64,000 bases of DNA from Spirochaetaceae bacterium. Its GTDB lineage: Bacteria; Spirochaetota; Spirochaetia; SZUA-6; DRHE01. Both the position numbers and the translations under genes were made by a program. Positions 52,646-62,225 of this stretch are shown piece by piece (the stretch's first letter is position 1; each line of letters begins with the position of its first letter). The notes below the pieces were generated by a model. The model saw only the letters and a list, made by a program, of their open reading frames with translations. It did no database searches and had not been told where the DNA came from. The stretch covers positions 841,497-905,496 of the forward strand of contig CP070696.1 of the NCBI GenBank assembly GCA_020353535.1. The letters run 5' to 3'.

Positions 52646-55618
52646 GTGGAACCTGAAAAAATTACACCCGGTGATGCCAGCGCCGGTTTTGAGGTTTTAT
52701 CGAACAGGGAGATGCCCGAGTACAGCTCCCGGGCTCTGCGTTACCGTCATCTCAACACCGGCTGCGAGGTATTTCATCTTTGGAATGATGATCCTGAGAA
52801 CCTGTTCGCCTTCACTTTTCGAACACCCCCGCAGGACGATACCGGCGCGGCTCATATCCTGGAACACTCGGTGCTCTGTGGTTCCCGGCGCTTTCCCCTG
52901 AAGGATCCCTTCGTAGTGTTGTTGAAGAGCAGTCTGCAGACTTTTCTCAACGCCTTTACCTTTCCCGATAAGACTGTATATCCGGCCAGCAGTATGGTGG
53001 AAAAGGATTTCTTTAACCTCATGCTGGTAACCGGGGACGCGGTTTTTTTCCCATTGCTGCAGAAAGAGGTATTTATGCAGGAAGCACACCGTCTGCAGCC
53101 GTCTTCTGGGGACGAACATCCCAATGGTTTGAAAAGAAGTGGAGTTGTTTTCAACGAAATGAAGGGGGTGTTTTCCAGTGCAGAGTCCGTAGTGGCCGAT
53201 GCCTCCCTGCGCGCTCTCTTTCCGGATTCCCCATACGGTTTCGAGTCTGGGGGGGATCCAAAAGTGATCGCCACCCTCACGCACCAGCAGTTGCAGGACT
53301 TTCACCGCAAGTTCTATCATCCTGCGAACTGTCGGATCTTCCTCTACGGAAACATCCCCACCCCCAAGATCCTTGCGTTCCTCGATGAGAACTTTCTTAG
53401 ATTCTTCGACCCGGCGGAGATCCGATCCGGGATCGCTCTGCAGCCCCGCTGGCAGGAGCCGAGGAGGGTGGAGCGCACCTTCCCGGCGGAGACGGGGAAG
53501 TCGACGGTTACCCTGAACTGGTTGACGATCCCTGTAACCGATCCTTTAAAGCTCCTCGCCTTTGAGGTGCTGTCCGAGCTTTTGGTCGGCAACGAAGGGG
53601 CACCTCTGCACAAGGCTCTGCTGGAATCGGAATTGGGGGATGATCTTTCCCCGGCCACGGGATTGGAAACGGAATTGAACGAGATAGTTTTCACCGTAGG
53701 CCTGCGAGGAACCGAGCCGCAGGCGGCTGAAGCTATGGAAAAACTTGTCATATCCACCCTGAAGGATCTGGTGTCCCGGGGCGTACCGGAACAGATCGTG
53801 CAGGCGGCGCTGCACCGGGTCGAGTTCCGCAATTCCGAGATCCAGAGGGGCGGACGACCATACTCCCTCACGCTGATGAGAAAGACTCTGCGCGGGTGGA
53901 TGCACGGCAGTGACCCGGAGGTTACTCTGGAGTTTCGCAGATCGATGGACGCTCTGCGGGCCGAAGTGGCTCGGGGAGGCTATTTCGAAAAGCTGATTGA
54001 GGGGTATCTGGTGAGCAATCCTCATCGCACCACCGTGGTGGTTCGCCCCGACCCCGCTCAGCAGCAGCGGGAGCAGGAGGAGGAGAGGCGGGAGCTTCAA
54101 CAAATCCAACAGCACTGGGGCTCAGACGGGCGGCAGCGTTTGGAAGAGGAGTTGGAGAGGCTCAAAGCTTTCCAGGAGCAGCAGGACAGTCCCGAGGTGC
54201 TGGCTCGAATTCCGGCTCTGCATCTGGGGGATCTGCGGCGGGAGGTGGAAACTATACCCAGCGAACACCTGGATTCGCAGCTCCCCGTGCTGTATCACGA
54301 TCTGTACACAAATGGTGTAGTGTATCTGGATCTGGCTTTTGACACGCGAGGGCTGGACACCTCCCTCCTGCACCTCGTGCCTCTTTTCAGCAGGGCTGTT
54401 CGGGGAAGCGGTCTGCCGGGGATTCCATACTACGATGTGGCCAGCAAACTCTCCCTCTATACCGGCGGATTTGGGGCTTCCCTGAGTGCAGACAATGCCG
54501 CAGAGCCCGCAGGGACGGTACAGCAGCGGCTGATCTTCCGGGTGAAGATGCTCGAGCACAACCTCGAGACCGCGCTCGGGCTGGTACGGGATCTGCTGCT
54601 GACAGCGGACTTTCGAGACCTCAACCGTCTGCAGACCATCATCCTGGAGATGCGCAACGATCTCAAGGCTTCCCTGGTCCCGGGGGGCAGTCACTATGCG
54701 GGGCTGCGCGCATGCGCCCGTCTTTCGGACGCCGCCGCCATCGAGGAGCGGTGGAAGGGGATCTCCCAGTATATCTGGTTGGATGGCGTCAGTCGGGGGT
54801 TGCCGGAGAATCTTGCCGACGTGGCCTCAGCTCTGGAAGAGATCAGATTGAGATTGATTTCCCCATCCCTGTTGAGCGTAAACCTGACCTGTGCACAGAA
54901 GGCGACCGACAAAGCGGTGTCCGCCGCCTCCGATCTTGTCGCCGCCCTGGCAAGCGAGAGGGTCGCGGCGGCGGAGCAACGCAGTCGGACTGATTTGTTT
55001 CCGCTGGATCCTCTGTTGCCAGCGAGCATGGAGACGCTGGTGGGTTCGATGAATGTGAGCTTTGTCGCCCACGCGTTTCCTGCAAGCCCCTTCGGAAGCA
55101 GAGAAAATGCCTTTGAGACGGTACTGGCTCACTATCTCAGGACCGGATTTCTCTGGGAACGGATACGCATGCAGGGTGGTGCCTATGGCGCCGGCGCGGT
55201 GGCCCACGGCCTGGATGCTCTGTTCGCTTTCTCCTCCTACAGAGATCCCAACACCTTGGTTACCCTTGATGCTTTCCGGGAGGCTCTTGGGTTTGCCACG
55301 CGGAGCGATCTCGATCCAGAACCCTTCGAAAAAATCGTACTCGGTGCGGCGGGAAATGAGGAGAAGCCCATGGCGCCCGGGGAAAAGGGTTTCGTGGCCT
55401 TGAAGCGGGAGATCCTGGGAATCAGCGATGCACAGCGTCAAGCCAGGCGGGACACGCTGATCGACTGCAAGCCCAAACAGCTCCGCGCAGCGGCTTCACG
55501 CCTGCTGGCCCGTTTCAACAACGGTGTCACGGCTATTGTCACCCATGCTGAAGCCGTTCAAAGAGAGAAGAGTCGTCTGGAGGCGCTAAAGGCCGCTACA
55601 CTCAAACTGCCCGACTAG
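52646..55618 (+). CDS. M16C (PreP/falcilysin-like) zinc peptidase
   Basis: 990 residues, the length of eukaryotic presequence protease and bacterial M16C peptidases. The inverted zinc motif is HILEH (His70, Glu73, His74) in GAAHILEHSVLCGS, with the downstream Glu expected about 75 residues later (GVVFNEMKGV). It has no signal peptide, so it is probably cytosolic and degrades short peptides. GTG 52646 has GAGGAGAA 6 bases upstream. Four M16 folds are implied by length. Its TAG overlaps the TAG of the convergent kinase gene. Confidence 0.93.
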   Translation: MEPEKITPGDASAGFEVLSNREMPEYSSRALRYRHLNTGCEVFHLWNDDPENLFAFTFRTPPQDDTGAAHILEHSVLCGSRRFPLKDPFVVLLKSSLQTFLNAFTFPDKTVYPASSMVEKDFFNLMLVTGDAVFFPLLQKEVFMQEAHRLQPSSGDEHPNGLKRSGVVFNEMKGVFSSAESVVADASLRALFPDSPYGFESGGDPKVIATLTHQQLQDFHRKFYHPANCRIFLYGNIPTPKILAFLDENFLRFFDPAEIRSGIALQPRWQEPRRVERTFPAETGKSTVTLNWLTIPVTDPLKLLAFEVLSELLVGNEGAPLHKALLESELGDDLSPATGLETELNEIVFTVGLRGTEPQAAEAMEKLVISTLKDLVSRGVPEQIVQAALHRVEFRNSEIQRGGRPYSLTLMRKTLRGWMHGSDPEVTLEFRRSMDALRAEVARGGYFEKLIEGYLVSNPHRTTVVVRPDPAQQQREQEEERRELQQIQQHWGSDGRQRLEEELERLKAFQEQQDSPEVLARIPALHLGDLRREVETIPSEHLDSQLPVLYHDLYTNGVVYLDLAFDTRGLDTSLLHLVPLFSRAVRGSGLPGIPYYDVASKLSLYTGGFGASLSADNAAEPAGTVQQRLIFRVKMLEHNLETALGLVRDLLLTADFRDLNRLQTIILEMRNDLKASLVPGGSHYAGLRACARLSDAAAIEERWKGISQYIWLDGVSRGLPENLADVASALEEIRLRLISPSLLSVNLTCAQKATDKAVSAASDLVAALASERVAAAEQRSRTDLFPLDPLLPASMETLVGSMNVSFVAHAFPASPFGSRENAFETVLAHYLRTGFLWERIRMQGGAYGAGAVAHGLDALFAFSSYRDPNTLVTLDAFREALGFATRSDLDPEPFEKIVLGAAGNEEKPMAPGEKGFVALKREILGISDAQRQARRDTLIDCKPKQLRAAASRLLARFNNGVTAIVTHAEAVQREKSRLEALKAATLKLPD

Positions 55619-58188
55619 TGGGACGAATCGGCAAGGGGCAGGTCCACGGTGACAGTAGTGCCTCGACCGGAGGTGGACCGAAAGCTCATCGTTCCCCCGT
55701 GCTCGCGGATGATGCGCTGGGACACCGACAGACCGAGGCCGGTCCCGCCCTGCTCGCCCCGGGTGGTGAAAAAGGGATCGGTGATCCTTTCCAGGTCTTC
55801 CGGGCGGATGCCTGCGCCCTGGTCCGCAACCTCGATTCTCACGCTGTTCAGATTAGCATCGAAGCTGGTGGATACACGTACCTGTTGCTGTCTGTCCTCA
55901 AGGGCCTGACAGGCGTTCTGCAGGAGATTCAGAACCACCTGTTCCAATCGGATCCTGTCCGCCACTAATCGGGGCAGATCGCTTTGCAGATCAAGCTCGA
56001 AATGATCCGTGGTTCTACCGATCATGTGCCGCGACAGATCCGCCACCGTGCGGATCACCTGGTTGATATCTGTAGGTACCCGATTCGCTCTGCTGCCTCC
56101 GCGAACGAATCTCTTGAGCTCGCCGACGATATGGTCAATGCGGGTCGTGCTGGAGTTGATCTCAGAGGTCGCGGACTCCACAGCCTTCTTGAACTCCCCG
56201 TAGCTCATACCGGACAGGCGCATGGTCTCATCGGCCGGTTCGGAGGATTCTGCCAGAACGAAAAGCTGAGGCAGCCCGTCGAGGAGGAAGCGTGAGTTCA
56301 TGCCGATAACCTGATTGGGGTTGTTCACCTCGTGGGCCACGCCCGCCACCAGAGCCCCGAGAGAGGCCAGCTTGTCGGTACGCATCAGCTGCTGCTGCTG
56401 CGCCTGAAGCTGCTGTTCCGCCTCCTTCCGTTCGGAGATGTCCCGGATGATCACTACGTCCGCCGCCTGCTTCTGCCAGGTCGTGCGTGCACCGGTAACC
56501 TCGACGGGGATCACCCGGCTGTCCTTGCCGATGATGCGGGTCTCGTAGCAGCGCGGGGCCTCCCGACCGGCCATTCTCTCGCTGAAGTGATGCGTAACCG
56601 CGGCCAAATCGCCGGCATGCACCACGTCGCGAAAGTGCATCTGCCTAAGCTCGACGGGGCTGTACCCGGAAATCTCGGTGCAGCGTTGATTGGCATAGAG
56701 GATGCGCCCGTCACTGGAGAAGATCAGGATAGCGTCGGCCGAGTTTTCCGCAAGAGCTTTGAAATTGCCCTCTGCCTCTCTCAGGTAGGAGACCATCTGG
56801 TTGTATCCACGGGCCAGCTGACCGACCTCGTCCTCTGAGGGTACCGGCAGGTACATGCGGTAGTTTCCCGAAGAGACCTGCCGCACAGCCTCGTGAAGGG
56901 TGACCAGAGGTCGCAGCAGGCCGTGGCGGAAGGCGACGGGAAAACCGAGAACCACCAGGATGCAGGTTACTACGGCAACAAGGGCCAGTTTGGAGCAGAA
57001 ACGGTGGATCCACAGGCGGTAGTCACGGTAGGGCAATCCGATCCGGTAGGTATGTCCCGCCTGCTCGATCGTGTAGTACAGGTAGAAGCTGCCCGTGTCA
57101 TGGAGGTCGAGACTCAGGAATCGCGGGGTCAGTCCGCGGCGCGCCGGTATCAACCCTTCCGCGCCCTGTTCCGCGGCCAGCCGGGCGAGATCGGCCTCCG
57201 AAAGCGTCGATGTGACAAACTTCACTTCCGGAGGAGAGCTGTCGGTGCCCAGAATATAGGCAATGCTTGAAGATAGGCCTGTCCAATCCTGATTTTGAAT
57301 GGCTATGCCGGCCTGGTCGATCTCCCTGCGGTAGTGGTCGGCCAGTCCGCTGTGGACCACCGGCATCAGGGCGCTGGCTGTAATTCCGAAAGCGACCATG
57401 ATCACCGCCAGGGGGATGCCGATAAGCTTGGAAACGTAGCTCGTCGGTTGGGGAGCGTTGTTGACGTAGACGATGAAGATCAGCAGGCAGATTAAAAGCG
57501 AGCCACTGTTGAACACCAGTGTATACGTGTTTCGGGATATCACCCCCGTCTGGAAGAGCATATAGGCGAGCGCGATAATCGTAGTGGCCACGGTCAGCAG
57601 AGCAAAGCTCCGTGCCGATTGGGCCACCCGCCCCACCGGGCGGGTAAGGTAGCTCAGCCGGGATCTGTGGACCCCGCTCTCGGAACTGGAGGAGCGAACG
57701 GCTTTGCGGAACAGAACCATGCTTGCCCACAGAAAGCCGAGCAAGGTGAAAAAGCTGACCCGGGGTCCGTACTCGTAGGAGAAGTATTGGGCTTTGAAGT
57801 CGTAGGATATCTCGAGGTTCCTTCTAAGAAACAGGGAGCCCCAGACCATGAAGGCCGCTGCCAAAGAAACCACCAGGATGATACGGGATTCCCTGGGACG
57901 TTGATTGCCTCCGTACCAGTAGGCGAATTGAATCAGGGAGACAGTGGCGAAAACGATCAGGTTCGAGAATTGTCCCGTGTGCCTGGCGGTACTCGCAAAC
58001 AGGGAATAGCGGACCGTGTAGGACAGCAGCATGATCAGAAGGGCACCTAGATACCCCGCCAGGTACCAGGTGTCTTTGTGCTTTCTTTTTAAGGAGAGCA
58101 GATAACCGGTGATGAGGGCCAGAAGCAGGGTTGTGGTAAGGGAACCGACGGACAGGGTGTTGAATCTGAGCCAGTTCAGGCTACCCAT
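55615..58188 (-). CDS. Membrane sensor histidine kinase (HAMP-PAS-HisKA-HATPase)
   Basis: 857 residues. About seven hydrophobic helices in residues 10-260, then a helix near 265-290, an extracytoplasmic domain (about 290-395), and another helix. HAMP (PLVTLHEAVRQVSSGNY), PAS (FKALAENSADAILIFSSDG), HisKA with His619 in VAGVAHEVNNPNQVIG, and an HATPase with DQGAGIRPEDLERI and GGTGLGLSVSQRIIREHGG. No receiver domain. It follows the NtrC-type regulator by 5 bases and is its likely partner. Signal unknown. Confidence 0.92.
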   Translation of the reverse strand: MGSLNWLRFNTLSVGSLTTTLLLALITGYLLSLKRKHKDTWYLAGYLGALLIMLLSYTVRYSLFASTARHTGQFSNLIVFATVSLIQFAYWYGGNQRPRESRIILVVSLAAAFMVWGSLFLRRNLEISYDFKAQYFSYEYGPRVSFFTLLGFLWASMVLFRKAVRSSSSESGVHRSRLSYLTRPVGRVAQSARSFALLTVATTIIALAYMLFQTGVISRNTYTLVFNSGSLLICLLIFIVYVNNAPQPTSYVSKLIGIPLAVIMVAFGITASALMPVVHSGLADHYRREIDQAGIAIQNQDWTGLSSSIAYILGTDSSPPEVKFVTSTLSEADLARLAAEQGAEGLIPARRGLTPRFLSLDLHDTGSFYLYYTIEQAGHTYRIGLPYRDYRLWIHRFCSKLALVAVVTCILVVLGFPVAFRHGLLRPLVTLHEAVRQVSSGNYRMYLPVPSEDEVGQLARGYNQMVSYLREAEGNFKALAENSADAILIFSSDGRILYANQRCTEISGYSPVELRQMHFRDVVHAGDLAAVTHHFSERMAGREAPRCYETRIIGKDSRVIPVEVTGARTTWQKQAADVVIIRDISERKEAEQQLQAQQQQLMRTDKLASLGALVAGVAHEVNNPNQVIGMNSRFLLDGLPQLFVLAESSEPADETMRLSGMSYGEFKKAVESATSEINSSTTRIDHIVGELKRFVRGGSRANRVPTDINQVIRTVADLSRHMIGRTTDHFELDLQSDLPRLVADRIRLEQVVLNLLQNACQALEDRQQQVRVSTSFDANLNSVRIEVADQGAGIRPEDLERITDPFFTTRGEQGGTGLGLSVSQRIIREHGGTMSFRSTSGRGTTVTVDLPLADSSH

Positions 58189-58193
58189 AAAAT

Positions 58194-59618
58194 CTACTGC
58201 TCGTCGGAGTTGGCTTGAGCGTTCTTGCGTCTCTTGAGCCTCTTGCTCAGCGCCTGAGGGGTAATTCCGAGCAGACCGGCGGCGATCGCCTGATTTCCCT
58301 TGGCCCGGGACAGGGCCTCTTCGATCAGACGATCGGTCATCCCCTTCAGCGTAGGCAACTTTTCAGGAAAGGTGAGCTCCTCTTCGGCGCTCCGAGTTCG
58401 GATCTCCTCCCCGGCATAGCCGATCGCCTCTCTGAAAGGCTGGAGGGACAGCATCTTCTCCTTCTGACGGCTGACCGCATTGAAGACCATGGAGCGCAGC
58501 TCCCGCACGTTCCCGGGAAATCCGTAGGTTTCAAGCAGAGTGAGCAATTCGGGAGGGATGGATAGCTTCTTCTTGCCCAGCTTTTCGGCGGCCTGGCTGT
58601 GGAAGTGATCAACCAGCAGCGGGAGGTCATCCTTGCGTTCCCTGAGCGGGGGAATGCGGATCTCGTATGTCTGCAGACGGTAGTATAGATCCCGGCGGAA
58701 TTGTTCGCTTGCGACCAGTTCGGGCAGAATTTTATTGGTTGCGATGAGGAAACGAGCCTTCGTCGAACGGGGCAGGTCAGAACCGAGGGGATAGTACTCT
58801 CGGGATTCGACAAGCCGCAGCAGCTTTATCTGACAGGCCGCTGAAAGATCCCCGATCTCATCGAGGAACAACGTTCCAATGTTGGCTTGGTGAACCAGAC
58901 CTTTGCGATCGCTATCTGCGCCTGTATAGGCGCCCTTGCTGTGACCAAAGAGGGTATCGGAGAATACGTTGTCGTCGAGTCCGGCGGAGTTCACCTTGAC
59001 CAGCGGACCTTTTGAACCGCTGGCGGCGTGTATCGCCTCTGCAAAAAGCTCTTTGCCTGTCCCGGTTTCTCCTGTGATAAGGACCGTTTCCGAGGTCGGG
59101 GCGATGGATTCAATGAACCGGAAGATCGCCTGTACCCGCGGGTTGCGGGTGATGATCGGCTGAAAATACTCCGGGTGGCTGAGTTTTTCGGCCAACAGGC
59201 GCTCCCGGAGCGAACTGTAGCGGCGAGCCAATCGACGCATGTCGATTGCCCGCTGGATACCGCTGGTCAGCCGGTTCGGTTCCACCGCCTTGATCATATA
59301 GTCGAAGGCTCCCTCCTTCATACAACCGACAGCCATGTCGATGTCATCTGAAGCGGTCACGATAATAATCGGGATATGGGGATACAGCTCGTGGATCTTT
59401 TTTAATAACACATCCCCGGTAAGGTGGGGCATGGTGATGTCCAGAAGGACGGCTTCCACCTCCTGCTGCTCGAGGAAGGGGAGAACTTCCCGGGAATCAC
59501 TGCAGGTGTGAAGATTGTCGATCCCGACGGATTTAAGAACCTTGGTCATGCTGGACAGCACGGTCGGTTCGTCGTCGACCAGAAGTACCGGCAATTCGGG
59601 GATTGAGCCGCTTGCCAT
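58194..59618 (-). CDS. NtrC-type sigma-54-dependent response regulator
   Basis: 474 residues. Receiver with Asp15-Asp16 and phospho-acceptor Asp60 (VLLDITMPH), AAA+ domain with GETGTGKE, the sigma-54 loop GAYTGA (GAFTGA variant) and NVRELRSMV, and a Fis-type HTH (NQAIAAGLLGITPQALSKRL). ATG 59618 has AAGGA 7 bases upstream and is preferred over TTG 59633. It lies upstream of its kinase gene. Targets must use sigma-54; rpoN is not in the window. Confidence 0.94.
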   Translation of the reverse strand: MASGSIPELPVLLVDDEPTVLSSMTKVLKSVGIDNLHTCSDSREVLPFLEQQEVEAVLLDITMPHLTGDVLLKKIHELYPHIPIIIVTASDDIDMAVGCMKEGAFDYMIKAVEPNRLTSGIQRAIDMRRLARRYSSLRERLLAEKLSHPEYFQPIITRNPRVQAIFRFIESIAPTSETVLITGETGTGKELFAEAIHAASGSKGPLVKVNSAGLDDNVFSDTLFGHSKGAYTGADSDRKGLVHQANIGTLFLDEIGDLSAACQIKLLRLVESREYYPLGSDLPRSTKARFLIATNKILPELVASEQFRRDLYYRLQTYEIRIPPLRERKDDLPLLVDHFHSQAAEKLGKKKLSIPPELLTLLETYGFPGNVRELRSMVFNAVSRQKEKMLSLQPFREAIGYAGEEIRTRSAEEELTFPEKLPTLKGMTDRLIEEALSRAKGNQAIAAGLLGITPQALSKRLKRRKNAQANSDEQ

Positions 59619-59680
59619 AACACCATCCTTCAACTCCCGGAGTATCCAGGCCCCGCGTGTTCTGTCTCAGGGGATAGGTA

Positions 59681-59710
59681 ACTATAGCCTTAACCGCAAT
59701 GCCGGGTCAA
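59681..59710 (-). promoter_or_regulatory. Promoter for the regulator-kinase operon
   Basis: TTGACC (59710-59705), 18-base spacer, TATAGT (59686-59681) on the minus strand. The leader would be about 55 bases to ATG 59618. Confidence 0.55.
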
Positions 59711-59730
59711 TGTCCGGGGCGGCTGCCAAA

Positions 59731-60573
59731 CTACCATCTCGATGCCGGTGCTCCACCCGGTGCCAGCACTCCGCCTCTGGCTTTCCAATCGATCAGGGAT
59801 CCGTCGTACAGACGCACCCGCGGATAGCCGAGGAGGCGGGCGACGAAATACAGTTGGGAGGCGGTGTAGCCGATACCGCAGTAGGGAATCACTTCCTGGT
59901 GCTGAGAGATCGCGGCCTTGCGGAAGAGCTCCTCGAGCTGGTCCGACTCGAGCAGGCGGTGGGGTTTGCGGCTTTGATAGGTGGCCATATAGGGAATATT
60001 CACGCTTCCGGGAATTGCCTCCCTCTGAAAGGAGGCTCGGGGCAGCGTGTTCAGTAGAACTGTAGCGCCGTCCTGCTGGCTGCTGCGCACCGTTTGGAAA
60101 TCGGCTATTTTGTCCGGGGTCGGATCGGGAACAAAGTCTCCCCGTTGCCGACTCGCATCCTCGGAGGATAAGGGAATAGAGAGGGATCCCCAGGCGGCCA
60201 ATCCGCCGTTTAGTATGCTCAGATGAGGATGGTTGAAATAATCCAGAATCCAGTAGATACGGGCTGCCGTGTAGCCCGCCCCTTCATCATAGAGAACGAT
60301 GCGGCTGTCCCGGTTTACTCCCAGGAAGGAGAGCAGGGGGATTATCCCCTCAACGGGGGCGAGAAGATGGTGCACCTCGACACCAGCGGACAGGCGTGCC
60401 GACCATTCCATGCTGCTCGGAGGGAGATTTACAGCCCCGGGAAGGTGGCCTTTGCTGTAGGCCTCCCGCTCCCGAGTGTCGATCAACAGGAGCGTACCGC
60501 TGTGCAGCTGTGAATGCACCTCTGCGGCGTCGATCAACAAGGATGCGTGCGCTGCGATCGATGCCTTTCCCAA
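59731..60573 (-). CDS. Two-domain rhodanese-type sulfurtransferase
   Basis: 280 residues. The C-terminal rhodanese domain has the active loop YCGIGYTA with catalytic Cys232. In the N-terminal domain the matching loop is YDEGAGYTAARI, with Asp replacing Cys, so it is inactive as usual in thiosulfate sulfurtransferases. LIDTREREAYSKGHLPGAVN is a typical motif. TTG 60573 has GGAGGA 7 bases upstream. It follows the DUF4395 gene by 12 bases, a pairing that suggests sulfur trafficking. Confidence 0.92.
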   Translation of the reverse strand: MGKASIAAHASLLIDAAEVHSQLHSGTLLLIDTREREAYSKGHLPGAVNLPPSSMEWSARLSAGVEVHHLLAPVEGIIPLLSFLGVNRDSRIVLYDEGAGYTAARIYWILDYFNHPHLSILNGGLAAWGSLSIPLSSEDASRQRGDFVPDPTPDKIADFQTVRSSQQDGATVLLNTLPRASFQREAIPGSVNIPYMATYQSRKPHRLLESDQLEELFRKAAISQHQEVIPYCGIGYTASQLYFVARLLGYPRVRLYDGSLIDWKARGGVLAPGGAPASRW

Positions 60574-60585
60574 TCGCCGATCCTC

Positions 60586-61050
60586 CTACTGCAGGGCGCA
60601 GTGCGGGCAATGGTCTTCCGGCACGATCTGCCAGCGCATCAGCAGCCCGTAGATTTTACAGCCGGCGCAGAAGCCGAGAAAGGATTCGAGGGCGGAGAAA
60701 AGACAGAGGACCGTCAAAGGAATGATCCACGCCCAGGATGCGAGGAACAAGGACAGCAGTAAAGCGGCAGATGACAGGGAAAAGCCGATGGAGGCGGCGA
60801 ATCGTTTGGGAGCGAAGGATATCGGGTGGCCATGGAATCCCAGAAGCGGAACCAGAACGCGCTTTGACAAAATCGTAAGCAAGCTCCAGCGGGGGGTAAC
60901 GAATGCACGAATGCCGAAATCCGCTGCAAGAATCAATGCCAGACAGGGGAGACGGAGCAGCACGGCCAGGAGTGACAAGAGGAACGTCAAGGCGGCGCCT
61001 GCTCGGACCACCTCTTCCGCTACATGCTCGGGGAATCGGTTGGTCTTCAT
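60586..61050 (-). CDS. DUF4395-family membrane protein
   Basis: 154 residues with about four hydrophobic segments. Conserved features include the basic loop RWSLLTILSKRVL, PISFAPKRFAASIG and the C-terminal CAGCKIYG and CPHCALQ cysteine pairs. DUF4395 proteins often sit beside rhodaneses or thioredoxin-like genes. The first in-frame ATG (61056) abuts the -10 box, so ATG 61050 (MKTNRFPEH) is preferred; transcription could begin on it. Confidence 0.8.
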   Translation of the reverse strand: MKTNRFPEHVAEEVVRAGAALTFLLSLLAVLLRLPCLALILAADFGIRAFVTPRWSLLTILSKRVLVPLLGFHGHPISFAPKRFAASIGFSLSSAALLLSLFLASWAWIIPLTVLCLFSALESFLGFCAGCKIYGLLMRWQIVPEDHCPHCALQ

Positions 61051-61056
61051 AATCAT

Positions 61057-61085
61057 ATATTAGCAAAATTGTAATATAAAAGCAA
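61057..61085 (-). promoter_or_regulatory. Promoter for DUF4395-rhodanese operon
   Basis: TTGCTT (61085-61080), exact 17-base spacer, TAATAT (61062-61057). The predicted start coincides with ATG 61050, implying a leaderless mRNA. No Shine-Dalgarno sequence is visible. Confidence 0.5.
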
Positions 61086-61172
61086 TTGACTCCGCGGTCA
61101 GTACGGTTCTCTCCGCTAGGATGCCTTCCTAAACTCATGTATCTGTGCTACTAATGTCAGAGCTCAAAGCCT

Positions 61173-62099
61173 ATGAATATGGAATTGTTCATACTCGGAA
61201 CCGGCGGTATGATGCCCCTGCCGTCGAGAAGCCTCACCTCCGTGCTTCTCCGCCGGGAAGGAGAGCTGTTTCTGTTCGACTGCGGCGAGGGCACCCAGGT
61301 ATCCCTGCGACGCCTGGCCCTGCGCTGGAAGAAAATATCGGTTATCTTTGTTTCTCACACCCACGCAGATCACGTCACCGGAATCCCCGGCATCCTGATG
61401 CTTTCCTCTCAGGTCGAGAGAGACGAGCCGCTGTACATCATCGGTCCGCCTCGAATCAGAGAATACGTCGAAGCCAGCCGGAGAATTCTCGATATGTACA
61501 TCAACTACGACATCGTGGTGAAGGAGGTTTCCGGTCAGGAAAGCGTGTTTGAGGGAGAGGGATACAGAATCCGCTCGTACCCGCTTTCCCACACAAAGCC
61601 CTGTCTGGCCTACAGTCTGGAGGAGGATCTGCGTCCCGGTGTGTTTGATCCCGAGGCTGCCCACGCCCTGGGCGTTCCCCGGGGGCCGATGTGGTCGACT
61701 CTGCAGTCCGGATCAGTCGTGCGTCTGGACTCCGGGATCGAGATCCGGCCGGAACAGGTGATGGGTCCCAGACGCCCGGGGCGGAAGTTTAGTTTTGTTA
61801 CCGATACGACCTGGGTGCCCGGGCTGCCGGAATTCGTGCGGGATTCGGATCTGTTGATCTGTGAAGGCATGTTTGGAGAGGAGCTGGTCGAGGACGCTGT
61901 GGACAAGAAGCACCTGACCGCGGTGCAGGCCGCCCAGATCGCCCGCCAGGCAGATGTAGGCCGACTCGGGCTCATCCACTACAGCCCGCGTTACACGGAA
62001 CGGGAGCTGAAGCGACTGGCTCATCAGGCCAAGAGGATCTTCCCTGCAACCTTCCTTGCTCGGGACCTGCAGGTCATCGATCTGCCATATCCGGAGTGA
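61173..62099 (+). CDS. rnz: Ribonuclease Z / tRNase Z
   Basis: Metallo-beta-lactamase-fold endonuclease maturing tRNA 3' ends. 308 residues. LGTGGMMPLPSRSLTSVLL, FDCGEGTQVSLRR and the zinc motif SHTHADHVTGIPGIL, then LSHTKPCLAYSLEED, TDTTW and IHYSPRY near the end. The flexible exosite is visible. Since both tRNAs here lack encoded CCA, cutting before CCA addition fits this enzyme. Start ATG 61173 has a weak ribosome site. Confidence 0.93.
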   Translation: MNMELFILGTGGMMPLPSRSLTSVLLRREGELFLFDCGEGTQVSLRRLALRWKKISVIFVSHTHADHVTGIPGILMLSSQVERDEPLYIIGPPRIREYVEASRRILDMYINYDIVVKEVSGQESVFEGEGYRIRSYPLSHTKPCLAYSLEEDLRPGVFDPEAAHALGVPRGPMWSTLQSGSVVRLDSGIEIRPEQVMGPRRPGRKFSFVTDTTWVPGLPEFVRDSDLLICEGMFGEELVEDAVDKKHLTAVQAAQIARQADVGRLGLIHYSPRYTERELKRLAHQAKRIFPATFLARDLQVIDLPYPE

Positions 62100-62157
62100 T
62101 GTTTTGAGCAAACGGCTGATGGTGTTCGTATCCCTTCCAAGACTTTGCGTCCATCCC

Positions 62158-62187
62158 TTGACGCTATAGCGGGTATGACATTATTTT
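62158..62187 (+). promoter_or_regulatory. Promoter for the Gld-type ABC operon
   Basis: TTGACG (62158-62163), 18-base spacer, TATTTT (62182-62187). Same -10 and spacing as the foldase promoter at 9061. The leader would be about 32 bases, ending in GAGGTGA before ATG 62226. Confidence 0.5.
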
Positions 62188-62225
62188 AGGCACAAATCTA
62201 TAAAAAGAATCTATGAGGTGAGTAC

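Noticed and set aside
61086..61122. TTGACT before rnz as a promoter
   Set aside because: No -10 box at 16-18 bases; TAGGAT is 25 bases away.
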